64,000 bases of DNA from Candidatus Gallacutalibacter stercoravium (GTDB lineage: Bacteria > Bacillota > Clostridia > Oscillospirales > Acutalibacteraceae), in assembly GCA_018716975.1 (NCBI GenBank), contig DVJE01000006.1:1-64000 (forward strand), written 5' to 3'. A program made the position numbers and the translations under genes. Of this stretch, positions 42,258 to 50,958 are shown one piece after another; the stretch's first letter is position 1; each line of letters starts with the position of its first letter. The notes below the pieces were generated by a model that was given only the letters and a program-made list of their open reading frames with translations, ran no database searches and had not been told where the DNA came from.

Positions 42258-42283
42258 AAGATCCTTCTCCTTACTTCCTTTGA

Positions 42284-43972
42284 TTATTCTTTGGTTACCT
42301 CAATACCCTCTTGCTGCGCAAGCTTGGCCAATTCCTCCAAGGGATCCTTGTCCTCCTGGGCCGCCTTAGTCTGCGTGCGGTAAGGGCCTAACTTATAGGT
42401 ACGCCCGGTAACTTCTTTAATGGCTATACGCATTTTATCACGCTGGGCAGATTTTCGCAAGAGCTCAAACGCCATGCTGTTGGGCGCATCAATCAGCACA
42501 AAATCCCCGCTGACATAAGCGGCAGATCCGTTAAACGCCGATGCGATTACCTGCGAGTATCCTTTCAGCACCTGCAATACCTCTGGCCAAGAAGAGAAGG
42601 GCTGCGCCTGCTGCAGCAGCTGTTGCGCATCCGGTGGGGTTCGGGCGGGTTCTTTTTCTTCTTTACCCGCTTCGCTAGGCGCGGCATTTTCCTCCGGCCC
42701 AACCGTTTGCTCAACGGCAGCGCTTGCGCCCTGTTGCGCCGGCAAAGCCCCCCGCACCGGCGGGGAAGAAGACGGGGCAACAGCTCCGTGCTCCTGGCGT
42801 TGCTGATTTTCTGAGGCGGGCACGCCGCCTGCCCGCAGCATACGCTCTAATTTATCCAACCTGCGAAGTATAGCGTCGGGCGAACTATCCAGTTCCGGGC
42901 TACATATTTTAATGGCCGTCATTTCCATCTCGGTGCGCCGATCTCCTCCGCGGAACATTCGCTCCATGGCATCCTGCAGCGTGTTCATCACATGAAGGAT
43001 CTCCGGCAAAGAAAAGCGCGCCGCCTGCTCTTCTAATCGGGCGTATTCCTCCGCCGGCAGCACAATCAAATCCCGCGCGTCTTTTATCGTTTTCAGCAGC
43101 ATCATGCTGCGAAAATGGCTAATCAATTCCTCGCATAGCCGCACCATATCTTTAGAAGCTTCGTGCAGCTGATTGATAACCTCCAAAGCTTGGGCAGGCC
43201 GCTGCTCCAACGCCGCTTGCGCCAGTTCATACAAATGCTCGCGGCTGGCCAATCCCGCCGTTTCGGTTACAACCGCCTGCGTAACCTCACGGCTGCGCCC
43301 CATGCATTGATCCAGCAACGAGAGCGCATCGCGCAACGCCCCATCCGCCAAACGGGCGATAAGCAAGGCCGCCTCTCGTTCCAGCGCGGCGCCCTCCCGC
43401 TTTGCCACATCGCTTAACCTATCGGCAATATCTTCTGAAGCGATACGTTTAAAATCAAACCGTTGACAGCGGGATAAAATAGTGGCCGGCAGCTTATGCA
43501 CTTCGGTTGTGGCCAAAATAAAGATAACATGCGCAGGCGGCTCTTCTAACGTTTTCAGCAGCGCGTTAAATGCGCCGATTGAGAGCATGTGAACTTCGTC
43601 AATGATATAAACTCGATACCGCGCCGCCGCAGGCGTAAAGGAGGCTTCTTCTCGCAGGTTTCGAATGTTTTCTACTCCGTTGTTGCTGGCAGCGTCAATT
43701 TCAACCACGTCCATTACCGCGCCGCTGTCGATCCCCCTGCAAATTTCGCAATCACCGCAGGGATCGCCCTCCACCGGATGTAAACAGTTCACTGCCTTCG
43801 CTAAAATTTTTGCGCAGGTAGTCTTTCCCGTGCCGCGGGAACCGGTAAACAAATAGGCATGCGCAATGCGCCCGGCCTGTAGCTCGTTGCGCAATGTTAC
43901 GGTTACCTGCGGCTGCCCCACCACATCGGCAAACACCTTGGGACGGTATTTGCGATATAGCACTTGATACAA
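42284..43972 (-). CDS. dnaX: DNA polymerase III subunit gamma/tau
   Basis: DnaX is the clamp-loader ATPase of the replisome. The 562-residue product begins MYQVLYRKYRPKVFADVVGQ from a TTG codon with GGAGGTG 6 bases upstream. The open frame continues to 44131, but that stretch is the SRP RNA. AAA+ elements are clear: Walker A GSRGTGKTT, zinc module CGDCEIC, Walker B VYIIDEVHML, and the Arg finger region LSRCQRFDFKRI. A Pro/Glu/Ala-rich linker (about residues 380-455) leads to a C-terminal domain (FSSWPEVLQVLKGYSQVIAS) expected to bind the polymerase. Followed by ybaB and recR. Confidence 0.97.
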   Translation of the reverse strand: MYQVLYRKYRPKVFADVVGQPQVTVTLRNELQAGRIAHAYLFTGSRGTGKTTCAKILAKAVNCLHPVEGDPCGDCEICRGIDSGAVMDVVEIDAASNNGVENIRNLREEASFTPAAARYRVYIIDEVHMLSIGAFNALLKTLEEPPAHVIFILATTEVHKLPATILSRCQRFDFKRIASEDIADRLSDVAKREGAALEREAALLIARLADGALRDALSLLDQCMGRSREVTQAVVTETAGLASREHLYELAQAALEQRPAQALEVINQLHEASKDMVRLCEELISHFRSMMLLKTIKDARDLIVLPAEEYARLEEQAARFSLPEILHVMNTLQDAMERMFRGGDRRTEMEMTAIKICSPELDSSPDAILRRLDKLERMLRAGGVPASENQQRQEHGAVAPSSSPPVRGALPAQQGASAAVEQTVGPEENAAPSEAGKEEKEPARTPPDAQQLLQQAQPFSSWPEVLQVLKGYSQVIASAFNGSAAYVSGDFVLIDAPNSMAFELLRKSAQRDKMRIAIKEVTGRTYKLGPYRTQTKAAQEDKDPLEELAKLAQQEGIEVTKE

Positions 43973-44011
43973 AGCATCCACCTCCCCGGCCCTGCTTGGG
44001 CCGCGATCAAA

Positions 44012-44193
44012 AAAACAGGGCAGAGCCTTAGCCCTACCCAACTCCGCCATGCGCTTGGATATACGGACGAACAGACTTCCTGCATCGCGCAGAGCCGGCC
44101 GCTTAATGCTGCTCGGTTCCCCGCCTGACATGGTTCACGGAGCCCCGCCGCACAGAGCCCGCCCGCCCGCATACCCAAACGCATGCGTTTTCT
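44012..44193 (-). ncRNA. ffs: Signal recognition particle RNA (scRNA/4.5S type)
   Basis: On the minus strand the SRP helix 8 signature is present: GTGAACCATG leads into TCAGGCGGGGAACCGAGCA and GCATTAAG. This is the asymmetric-loop plus GGAA tetraloop to which Ffh binds. The 5' part GCATGCGTTTGG can pair with the 3' CCAAGCGCATGGC, closing the molecule. A terminator (AGGGC/GCCCT, then GTTTTTTT) ends it just before dnaX. The position upstream of dnaX is the usual one in Bacillota. Ends are approximate. The length of about 180 nt lies between the short 4.5S and the long Bacillus forms. Confidence 0.9.
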
Positions 44194-44199
44194 TTACTT

Positions 44200-44228
44200 A
44201 TTATAAGCGAAAATCTCGATAAAAACAA
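44200..44228 (-). promoter_or_regulatory. Promoter of the SRP RNA
   Basis: On the minus strand a perfect TATAAT (44200-44205) lies 17 bases from TTGTTT (44223-44228). Transcription would start near 44193. It probably also serves dnaX by read-through. Confidence 0.65.
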
Positions 44229-44297
44229 CAGGAAAATGCAAACTTATTGCGCAAGCGGCGAAATCTTTTGCTTTTACAAATATGCTGGTTTATGCCA

Positions 44298-45287
44298 TTA
44301 TAACGTTTGAAGCAGTTCTCGCGCCTTGGCTCGGGTATTATTGCCGTTTTCTTCATTGTCATATTCTACAAACCACACATAGGAATCAATCACCGCGTAC
44401 ATTAGCCGGTAAATTTGCTTGCGCAGCCAAGCGTCATGGTCGTGTGAAATGGGAAGCCGGTATCCTTTTAAAAAGCTTTCATTAATCATCCATCCACTGG
44501 CCGTTTCAAAGGCAGGATCTCCAAACAGCGACCTGTCGCCGTCTATTATTGCCGCCACCCTATATTGCCCATCGGCACGCTCTACTAAAATATTACCTTC
44601 CCACAAATCGGCGTGCACTAAATGTGGCTTATCAATAGCGTTTAAAATCTGTTGATATTTGCGGGGGAGCATCCGGATCCGCTCCACCTCTTCTTCGGCA
44701 TAAAGACGATACGGCACAACCGTTTGTGCCCATTCCTCCAGCTCGTGTGCCAGGTAGGCACTCCAGGTGCAAAAACCACGGCCTTCTACAACATCGGCAA
44801 CCCGCCCGAATCCATCGCCTGTTATTTGATTAATTTGCAACGCATAAAAGCCGACGCTGTGGTATAATGCGATTTTGTCTTCCTCGGAAAAAGTCTCGGC
44901 AGAAAGCGGTTCGCTGGCGATATATTTTGTTATCATATAATCGCGGTCAATCTCTTTTTTCTCCAAGTCCACTGCCACAATTTCAGGCACAGGAATCTTT
45001 CGCTGCCTACACAAATTATAAAAATACGGCTCCGAAATCATCAACTTATTTTCAAAAGGCAGCAGCAAATGCCGGTTCACCGGCCCCAGTCTCAAAATGT
45101 ACTTTTCGTTGTCGTTTACGGTGAGCAAATAGGTTGTATTAAACATGCCGCCATGTAAAATTTGAAATTGAAACGGGCGGCAACCAAAATGCTTGGTTAC
45201 AATAACCTGCAATTCTTGTTTCGAAATCTCTAGATAAATCTTAGATTGATTCACAACAATCACCCACTTCGTTCCCCATGATCGCAT
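44298..45287 (-). CDS. Aminoglycoside phosphotransferase (APH)/choline kinase family protein
   Basis: A 329-residue kinase-fold protein. The ATP-binding N-lobe has ILHGGMFNTTYLLTVNDNEK and YILRLGP. The catalytic loop is LVHADLWEGNILVE (Asp and Asn), followed by the metal-binding IIDGDRSLFGDPAFE. Members phosphorylate aminoglycosides, homoserine, choline, fructosamine or other small alcohols and amines; the substrate cannot be told here. The start is uncertain: several in-frame starts lie within the first 15 codons. It appears to be a single-gene unit. Confidence 0.87.
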   Translation of the reverse strand: MRSWGTKWVIVVNQSKIYLEISKQELQVIVTKHFGCRPFQFQILHGGMFNTTYLLTVNDNEKYILRLGPVNRHLLLPFENKLMISEPYFYNLCRQRKIPVPEIVAVDLEKKEIDRDYMITKYIASEPLSAETFSEEDKIALYHSVGFYALQINQITGDGFGRVADVVEGRGFCTWSAYLAHELEEWAQTVVPYRLYAEEEVERIRMLPRKYQQILNAIDKPHLVHADLWEGNILVERADGQYRVAAIIDGDRSLFGDPAFETASGWMINESFLKGYRLPISHDHDAWLRKQIYRLMYAVIDSYVWFVEYDNEENGNNTRAKARELLQTL

Positions 45288-45439
45288 GGTGCCTTTTTAG
45301 GCGGCATATGTAAAGTTATCATACCGCTAGAAAATGAAAAAGTAAAGCAATTTCGCCCAACTTATTTTTGCAACTTATCCAAACCACAAGCTCCTTAACA
45401 CACAAACAAATCGCATTCATAAACGTTTTACGAAACAAA

Positions 45440-45475
45440 AGAAGCCGATCTCCAATTTGAAACCGGCTTCTCACT
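45440..45475 (-). terminator. Terminator of the baseplate-like gene
   Basis: AGAAGCCG pairs with CGGCTTCT around a 16-nt loop and is followed on the minus strand by TTTTGTTT. The rest of 45288-45568 holds no gene. Confidence 0.65.
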
Positions 45476-45568
45476 TCTAAAAAATATTAAAATTTATGCT
45501 ACTTGGATACTGTGCTCAACCGTAAATCATGAAACCGTAAAGTACGAGGGCTTGTTGAGAAGAAAAAA

Positions 45569-46276
45569 TCAGCTCCCTATCAAAACAGTACCCGATTTGA
45601 CGTCGTAATCCTGCGCCGTAATGTTTTTGGCATCGTATGCCGCCGCTGTAAGACCCAGCGCATCGTACTCGGTTGCGGTCAATGTAATGCTTGGCGTTGC
45701 CAAGATGCAGTTGTATAGGTTATTGAGCGCTGTTTGCAGAGAAGCTTGCTGGCCGGTTGTGGGATCTGTGACAACAGAGCAGCTCTGCGCCGCCTCCAAA
45801 GCAGCCTGAGCTGCCTCATTTGCCAAGGCTGCCGCAGCGTTGGCCGCCGCGCTGGCTGCTACGCCTTTTTGAACCATTTGCTCTAACGCCGCATAAGCGT
45901 CGCTGCTGACCGGGCCTTCCGGATCATAAACAACAGGCATTACAGCAAAATAAAAAGTTAAACTTTTGAGCAGTGAATCACTTTCCACCAAGGCTAGCTC
46001 GCACCCAACGCTCCCCGGGCAGGTGAGGGCTTGTTCTGGCAGCAGCACCGTTACCGCGTTGCCGTCTACTGTGCAGGGCGCATCAAATTGGGTACCGTCG
46101 GCTTTCTTCCCTCGCAGCATAACGGAAGCGGCGCTTGGAATGGCAAATGCTGCGCTCCCCTCCCAAAGAGAAATCCAAAAACGATGGCTATTTTTATCCC
46201 ATTGCTTTATGGCAATATTTGAGGGATTGACGCTGTCTTCTGTTAGATCTACTCGAATCTGATGTAAAACTTCCAT
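45569..46276 (-). CDS. Orphan phage baseplate upper protein-like (BppU) protein
   Basis: A 235-residue protein resembling the N-terminal part of BppU phage tail proteins. The start is VLHQIRVDLTEDSVNPSNIA, then FWISLWEGSAAFAIPSAASV and MLRGKKADGTQFDAPC with CTVDGNAVTVLLPEQALTCP. A long Ala-rich helix (residues 135-165) and a tail with repeated YDA motifs (TATEYDALGL, AAAYDAKNI, AQDYDVKSG) follow. It normally sits in a tail-gene cluster, but here it is flanked by a phosphotransferase and a GH38-like enzyme with no other phage genes. AAAGGAGG precedes the ATG. It could be a domesticated tail protein or a relic. Confidence 0.78.
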   Translation of the reverse strand: MEVLHQIRVDLTEDSVNPSNIAIKQWDKNSHRFWISLWEGSAAFAIPSAASVMLRGKKADGTQFDAPCTVDGNAVTVLLPEQALTCPGSVGCELALVESDSLLKSLTFYFAVMPVVYDPEGPVSSDAYAALEQMVQKGVAASAAANAAAALANEAAQAALEAAQSCSVVTDPTTGQQASLQTALNNLYNCILATPSITLTATEYDALGLTAAAYDAKNITAQDYDVKSGTVLIGS

Positions 46277-46303
46277 AGAACCTCCTTTGGCGTACAGGCT
46301 TAC

Positions 46304-46329
46304 GTTTCGCCATTGCTAGAGGGCGAAAC
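46304..46329 (-). promoter_or_regulatory. Inverted repeat in the leader of the baseplate-like gene
   Basis: GTTTCGCC and GGCGAAAC form a perfect 8-bp dyad with a 10-nt spacer. TTACGTT and AACGTAA copies lie on both sides. Similar TTACGTAA-type half sites recur up to 46475, suggesting a binding region of an unidentified regulator. Confidence 0.35.
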
Positions 46330-46491
46330 AGCGAACGTAAATAATTCCGTTTTCATTTAGCCAAGCGATCGTTTTCCATTTGTGTTCCCCCTTTATTTAC
46401 GTATACGCGTTATTTTACTTTATAATATTATGTTTTTGCGTAAAAATCAATAGATTTTACACATTTACGTAAATGATAGGAGGATGCAACA

Positions 46492-46566
46492 ATAAAGCAA
46501 AGATATAATATGTTAATTTTATTTATATTATTAAATTTATTTGTAGTTACAACAACAAAGAAGTAA
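46492..46566 (+). CDS. Possible very small hydrophobic peptide
   Basis: AGGAGG (46478-46483) is followed 8 bases later by a 24-codon frame ending in TAA: an ATA codon, then KQRYNMLILFILLNLFVVT and a TTKK tail. The peptide is a single membrane-length hydrophobic segment with Lys at both ends. The first normal start in frame is an ATG at 46510, too far from the ribosome site. Either ATA is used as a rare start, the start has decayed, or the match is chance. A terminator-like hairpin follows at 46602. Confidence 0.22.
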   Translation: MKQRYNMLILFILLNLFVVTTTKK

Positions 46567-46601
46567 GGGATGAATTTACTTCATATATACACGCCTAAAC
46601 A

Positions 46602-46637
46602 GCAAAAGACCGAAGGTGGTTCCCTTCGGTCTTTTGC
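46602..46637. terminator. Hairpin terminator between the small peptide region and the GH38-like gene
   Basis: A perfect 15-bp stem GCAAAAGACCGAAGG/CCTTCGGTCTTTTGC with a 6-nt loop. It serves the minus-strand GH38-like gene and possibly a plus-strand transcript. The whole 46277-46601 stretch is otherwise A+T rich and gene-poor. Confidence 0.88.
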
Positions 46638-46686
46638 CTCCATATACTCTGCCTGCTTTTTGCAGCGGTATAACATATTGCCTTAT

Positions 46687-49600
46687 TCATTCTTCTTCCG
46701 GCTGAGAAGAAACAAATACTTCTATCTCAGCTAGTCCTACATTTACGCCCTTTCCATCCGTCACTTGCAAGGTGATCCAATCTACGTTTTTGTGGGGGAA
46801 TTGTATCGTGCAGCCGCTGCCGTCCTCCGGCAAGGCGGGCACTTCCACCTTGCTGCCGTCGCTAAAGAGCAACTCACCTTGCCGCACATGGCCCTCGTCG
46901 GTATCTCTGTCATACAGCGTTACCCGATTAACACAGTACGGCTTATCCCAACTGAGCCGGATCCACGGCGTCTTTTCGCCCGAAGAGGCCCATTCCCCGG
47001 TAACGCCGATAAAGCCATCTGCCACAGCAGTGGCGGGATGTTGGCCGTTTAGCTGCGAAGAGGCCAAAACCGCGGCCTGGGGCGCAATATTTCCCGGCTT
47101 TGTCCATCCTTTTGCTGTGGTAACCTCTACTGTATTGCTTTGCGGAGATAACGTGTTATCCCTATCATAGGCCCGCACAGTGTAACAATAATGGCCTCCC
47201 GGTATTACAGTATAGTCCAAATAGCTGTTGTGGATAGCGGATAAGTCTGCCAGTTCTTCTCCATCTCGATATAGCTTAAAGCCTTGTAGCCAGGGGGCAT
47301 CCGCCGGATAGCTCCAAGAAAGAGAAACCCGGTTGCCAAAGGCAACATCTGCCCGCAATCCGTCGGGCGTTTGCACCGGCGGCATGTAAAGCGGCTCTGC
47401 CTTAGCCTGCACCACCTGGGATGCCTCCCCCTTTCTGCCGCTGGCTACCGCCCGCACCCGGTAAAAATATTTTTGGGGCAACTGGTTGGTTACTTGCGTG
47501 TCGAAAAACAGGGTATCGCAGGTGCTGCCCAAATAGCTGCCCGTACCGGCGGTAAAGTCCGGCGTTTCCGCACGGAACACCTCATAAAAGGCAGGCGCCG
47601 CCGCATCCGTTTCGTTCCATTGAATGCACGTCCCTTGCCCGCCTACAGCGGCGGTAACGCCGCACACCTGGGCCGGCGGCTCGCCGAAACGGATGCGAAA
47701 GGTTTTCCAACCATACCCGTCAATTGAAAAATGAAGCACACCGTTTTTAAGCACCGCTGGCTGCCGGTCGTTTTCCATCAAATCGGTTTCTATGGCGTCG
47801 CAGGGAGAGAAAAACGAAAGATCCACTTCCGCATCCGTTGGGCGCCCCAAAGTTTCGTTAAACCGCAGGATAACCCCTTCACCGTTAGCCTCTGCCACTT
47901 TGGCAGTGGTGAGCATCACGGAATCCCCGGCGATCCGAATCCACTGATCCGCCTCTGCCTTAAAGCCGGCCCCCGGCTGGCTGTGGCTGATAACACTTAC
48001 CGCCAGCGGAGTGGAAATTCCCCAACCAAAGCGATCCGCCCGTCCGTCGCGCCAATCGCCGCCATCATGGGATTGCAGAGAATAACGGAAGGTTAATATA
48101 CCCGGCTGGGTTTCCATAAAGTTGGTGCCCCATTTGTTGTTAATGGCATAGCTGTACACCCAAGGCTTACGGGTATTATAATCTAGGTCGTAAAGTAAGG
48201 TGCGCCGTTCGCCATACTGCACAATAGGGGCGCTCAACGCCGATAACGTTATACCGTACCCTGCCGCCATGCTGGATGCATCAATCCACCGGTTGGCTGT
48301 ATAAAAATCCGTGCTAGAGGTATAAAACTGTTCCGCAGTCCCCTCGCCCGGCTGCACATGGGATTTCTCGACATAAGGGCGCACATCCCCCACCGGCATT
48401 TCATGACGCAAACAGAAATCCGGCACCCGCAACGGGAACACAAAAAATCCTTCTTCATCCTGTTTTCTCCATGCCAGGGCGTCATTCTTGTATACTGTGT
48501 TGATAAAATCAATGCGCGGTTCGTCTTCATACAGAATGATTTCACGGCGGATACCCGCAGTGCCGTCGCAAAAGCCCTCGGTTATCACGCGTCCTTCTTT
48601 CGCACCCATGCGGATACTTACCGAAACATCATGCATCCGGCCGATAGCACGCACACGGTTGCCATGGAAATCGCTTGTCATATAAACAAATTCATTCATC
48701 CGGTAAGGGGCTTCCTCATCTGCCAGCTGCACGTTGCGGCGTTTATCCCAAATGCCGGCGATCTCGCCCTTTTCGTCTAGGGTAATTTTATAAAAGCGGT
48801 TTTCTAAAGTATTGTTCGTTTTTTGTATGGAAGAGGCGAAGCTGGGCTCATCCTGCCTAACCCGCACACAATAGCATTGATAGCCAAGCCCCGGCACGTT
48901 TGATGCGTAAAACACCGCAGCGTCATCTGTTTTTTGATAAGCCACCGGCCGCTGAGAGGCAACCTCAACAATATCAAAATGTTCCGGCAACTCTTTTAAC
49001 GCCACGCGCACAACGTCGCCGCGCTGCCAAGAAAGGGGATTGTGCACCACAATTGTTTTCCCTTGCGCCGGTATCATCGCATTTAAAGAATCCACTGCTT
49101 GCGCCAGCAATTCCTCCGCTGTGCGTTTCGCGCAAACCGCCGTGTTCCGCTTCCAGATATGCTGATCGCCCACCACCGGTTGGCTGGGGCCAAAGGTGTG
49201 CTCATCATACAACATCATATGGTTATAAGCGTTGGCAATGGCTCGGTAGGGATAACTTTTGCCTACCGCACTGCTCGCCAGGGTGGCAAGAGTTTCGGCG
49301 GCCGGCAGCAGATCATGCGCCTCGCGCACCTGTGCCGCGCAATAAGCGTCAGACGGCGTGCCGAAGCACCACCAGTTTTCAATGGTACCGCGATAGCTGG
49401 CGATATCACCGCTATACTTTTCTTCTATGTACTGGCAGAAATCTTTCATGTTGGAATTGAAAAATTTGGGGAACACATAGGGCCTACCCTTGGCATCCTT
49501 GCGCTCGCTCATCTGCCGCACCCGCTGCATCACCTGAGCAAACAAGGGGCCGTTGTCCCAATACTGATCCACCATCTGCACAACCGCGTCATAAGGGTAA

Positions 49601-50646
49601 TTATCCACCTGGTACCGGTTTATCAGCGCATCACTCACACATTGAACGGTGGTGTCTAAGGCTACAGGGGTGGCGTTGGGGCCGTCATAAACAAATTGCA
49701 TTTCATCCAGGTTATATAATGTACCGCTGAGAATCAGCACCTTATTTTTGGGGTTTCTGCCTGTCATATAAAACAGGCGAGGATACATCTCTGTAAGGGT
49801 GTGGGGGGTATTGGGGTTAAAATTGGGGCCTAAATACATATACTTGATACCGGCATCCGCCATAATATCAATGTTTGCCCAGGAAATACTGGGATTATCC
49901 ACCATCATGGCCACGCCGCTGGAATCCACCCCCAGCATATCCTTTAAATGCCTAGCGGAGTAATAATAATACCGCACCAGCTGTTCGGTACTCATGGCCT
50001 CCATAGATGTGTTCATACAACTGGCCGAGTAGGCTATGCGCCCCGCCTGTAAATAACCCTTCAACTTTTGGATCCAGGCGGCGTCGCGCACCTGCATAGC
50101 GCTGCCGTATAAAAGAAAAGAGGACTCGATGTGATGGCGGAATTTGAGTGTCTCCGGCCAGGAGTCGGTCTGTTCTACAAAATCAAAAGCTTCGTCCAAA
50201 TGGCTGGGCCACTTAACGGTGCGCAGATATTCTTGATAATCGGTGTAACCGAAATCCACGTGCGAGCTATGAGAGACATACACCTTCCAATGGCGCACTT
50301 TCTTTTGCGGCAAGGCCAACGCGGCCACCGGCTCCCCTTCGCAACTTGCCGCAGTGTAAAGCCCAAATTTCACCACATCTCCATCTTGCTGCAACTCAGG
50401 CACATGCACTGTAACGGTGCTCTCCCCTTCTGGAATGGTTCCCACCGGCTCAACAACCGGCGCGGTACCTGGAGCCGCTACCCGTACCCATGCGGCAAAA
50501 AGCCCGCCGGTATTTTGAAGCGTCAGCTTCGTTTCTGATTGCAGCACCCCCTTTTCTTCAATCATATAGGGGGTTTGGGTCACCGCTGTAATATGCACTT
50601 TGGATCCCATGGAGTTTACGCCGGTTGGTTGTTGTGTCTGTTTCAT
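46687..50646 (-). CDS. Large GH38-like glycoside hydrolase with fibronectin III and F5/8-type C domains
   Basis: A 1319-residue multidomain protein without a signal peptide. After an N-terminal beta domain (about 1-115), residues 115-500 resemble the GH38 alpha-mannosidase catalytic core: VYVSHSSHVDFGYTDYQEYL gives the metal-binding His-x-Asp, and MMVDNPSISWANI the expected active-site Asp region. A mid/C-terminal mannosidase-type beta region follows (to about 1000), then two fibronectin III modules (IQWNETDAAAPAFYEVFRAE; LSWSYPADAPWLQGFKLYRD) and a discoidin-like C-terminal domain (PQAAVLASSQLNGQHPATAV). AAAGGAG precedes the chosen ATG. Substrate unknown; alpha-mannosides or related glycans are likely. 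Confidence 0.85.
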   Translation of the reverse strand: MKQTQQPTGVNSMGSKVHITAVTQTPYMIEEKGVLQSETKLTLQNTGGLFAAWVRVAAPGTAPVVEPVGTIPEGESTVTVHVPELQQDGDVVKFGLYTAASCEGEPVAALALPQKKVRHWKVYVSHSSHVDFGYTDYQEYLRTVKWPSHLDEAFDFVEQTDSWPETLKFRHHIESSFLLYGSAMQVRDAAWIQKLKGYLQAGRIAYSASCMNTSMEAMSTEQLVRYYYYSARHLKDMLGVDSSGVAMMVDNPSISWANIDIMADAGIKYMYLGPNFNPNTPHTLTEMYPRLFYMTGRNPKNKVLILSGTLYNLDEMQFVYDGPNATPVALDTTVQCVSDALINRYQVDNYPYDAVVQMVDQYWDNGPLFAQVMQRVRQMSERKDAKGRPYVFPKFFNSNMKDFCQYIEEKYSGDIASYRGTIENWWCFGTPSDAYCAAQVREAHDLLPAAETLATLASSAVGKSYPYRAIANAYNHMMLYDEHTFGPSQPVVGDQHIWKRNTAVCAKRTAEELLAQAVDSLNAMIPAQGKTIVVHNPLSWQRGDVVRVALKELPEHFDIVEVASQRPVAYQKTDDAAVFYASNVPGLGYQCYCVRVRQDEPSFASSIQKTNNTLENRFYKITLDEKGEIAGIWDKRRNVQLADEEAPYRMNEFVYMTSDFHGNRVRAIGRMHDVSVSIRMGAKEGRVITEGFCDGTAGIRREIILYEDEPRIDFINTVYKNDALAWRKQDEEGFFVFPLRVPDFCLRHEMPVGDVRPYVEKSHVQPGEGTAEQFYTSSTDFYTANRWIDASSMAAGYGITLSALSAPIVQYGERRTLLYDLDYNTRKPWVYSYAINNKWGTNFMETQPGILTFRYSLQSHDGGDWRDGRADRFGWGISTPLAVSVISHSQPGAGFKAEADQWIRIAGDSVMLTTAKVAEANGEGVILRFNETLGRPTDAEVDLSFFSPCDAIETDLMENDRQPAVLKNGVLHFSIDGYGWKTFRIRFGEPPAQVCGVTAAVGGQGTCIQWNETDAAAPAFYEVFRAETPDFTAGTGSYLGSTCDTLFFDTQVTNQLPQKYFYRVRAVASGRKGEASQVVQAKAEPLYMPPVQTPDGLRADVAFGNRVSLSWSYPADAPWLQGFKLYRDGEELADLSAIHNSYLDYTVIPGGHYCYTVRAYDRDNTLSPQSNTVEVTTAKGWTKPGNIAPQAAVLASSQLNGQHPATAVADGFIGVTGEWASSGEKTPWIRLSWDKPYCVNRVTLYDRDTDEGHVRQGELLFSDGSKVEVPALPEDGSGCTIQFPHKNVDWITLQVTDGKGVNVGLAEIEVFVSSQPEEE

Positions 50647-50904
50647 ATGCGCAGCTCCTTTTTTGCCGCCTATCTGGCGCCATAAACCAGCAACCGGCAG
50701 AAGGATTTTACCTGTCAACCCTTGCCGATGCCGGCTGAAAAGGCAAAATACAGCAACTACCGGCGCGGAAGATTTCGACGGCTTTTCTTTTTATTATAAA
50801 CGAGGTCTCTCCCTTTCGCTATTCATAATTTCATCCGCTGGTATGAACATATTTCTTTTATCCCCCTAAAAAATGTTTCGTTCCAAGTTGCGGATCCCTA
50901 TACG
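50647..50904. other. Gene-free stretch upstream of the GH38-like gene
   Basis: Contains the ribosome binding site and presumably the promoter of the GH38-like gene on the minus strand. I could not identify -35 and -10 boxes with confidence and see no gene. Confidence 0.35.
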
Positions 50905-50905
50905 C

Positions 50906-50950
50906 AAAAAGGAACAAAGAAGGCGCACACGGCCTCTCTGTTCCTTTTTT
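50906..50950. terminator. Terminator of the MATE gene
   Basis: AAAAAGGAACA pairs with TGTTCCTTTTT, with inner AGA/TCT and G-C pairs, and is flanked by A and T runs. Confidence 0.88.
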
Positions 50951-50958
50951 ACCCAATA

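Noticed and set aside
43973-44131. N-terminal extension of DnaX
   Set aside because: This stretch is the SRP RNA and its terminator; DnaX starts at the TTG behind GGAGGTG.
45569-46276. Evidence of a prophage
   Set aside because: Only one tail-like gene is present and there is no integrase, capsid, terminase, lysis or attachment repeat.
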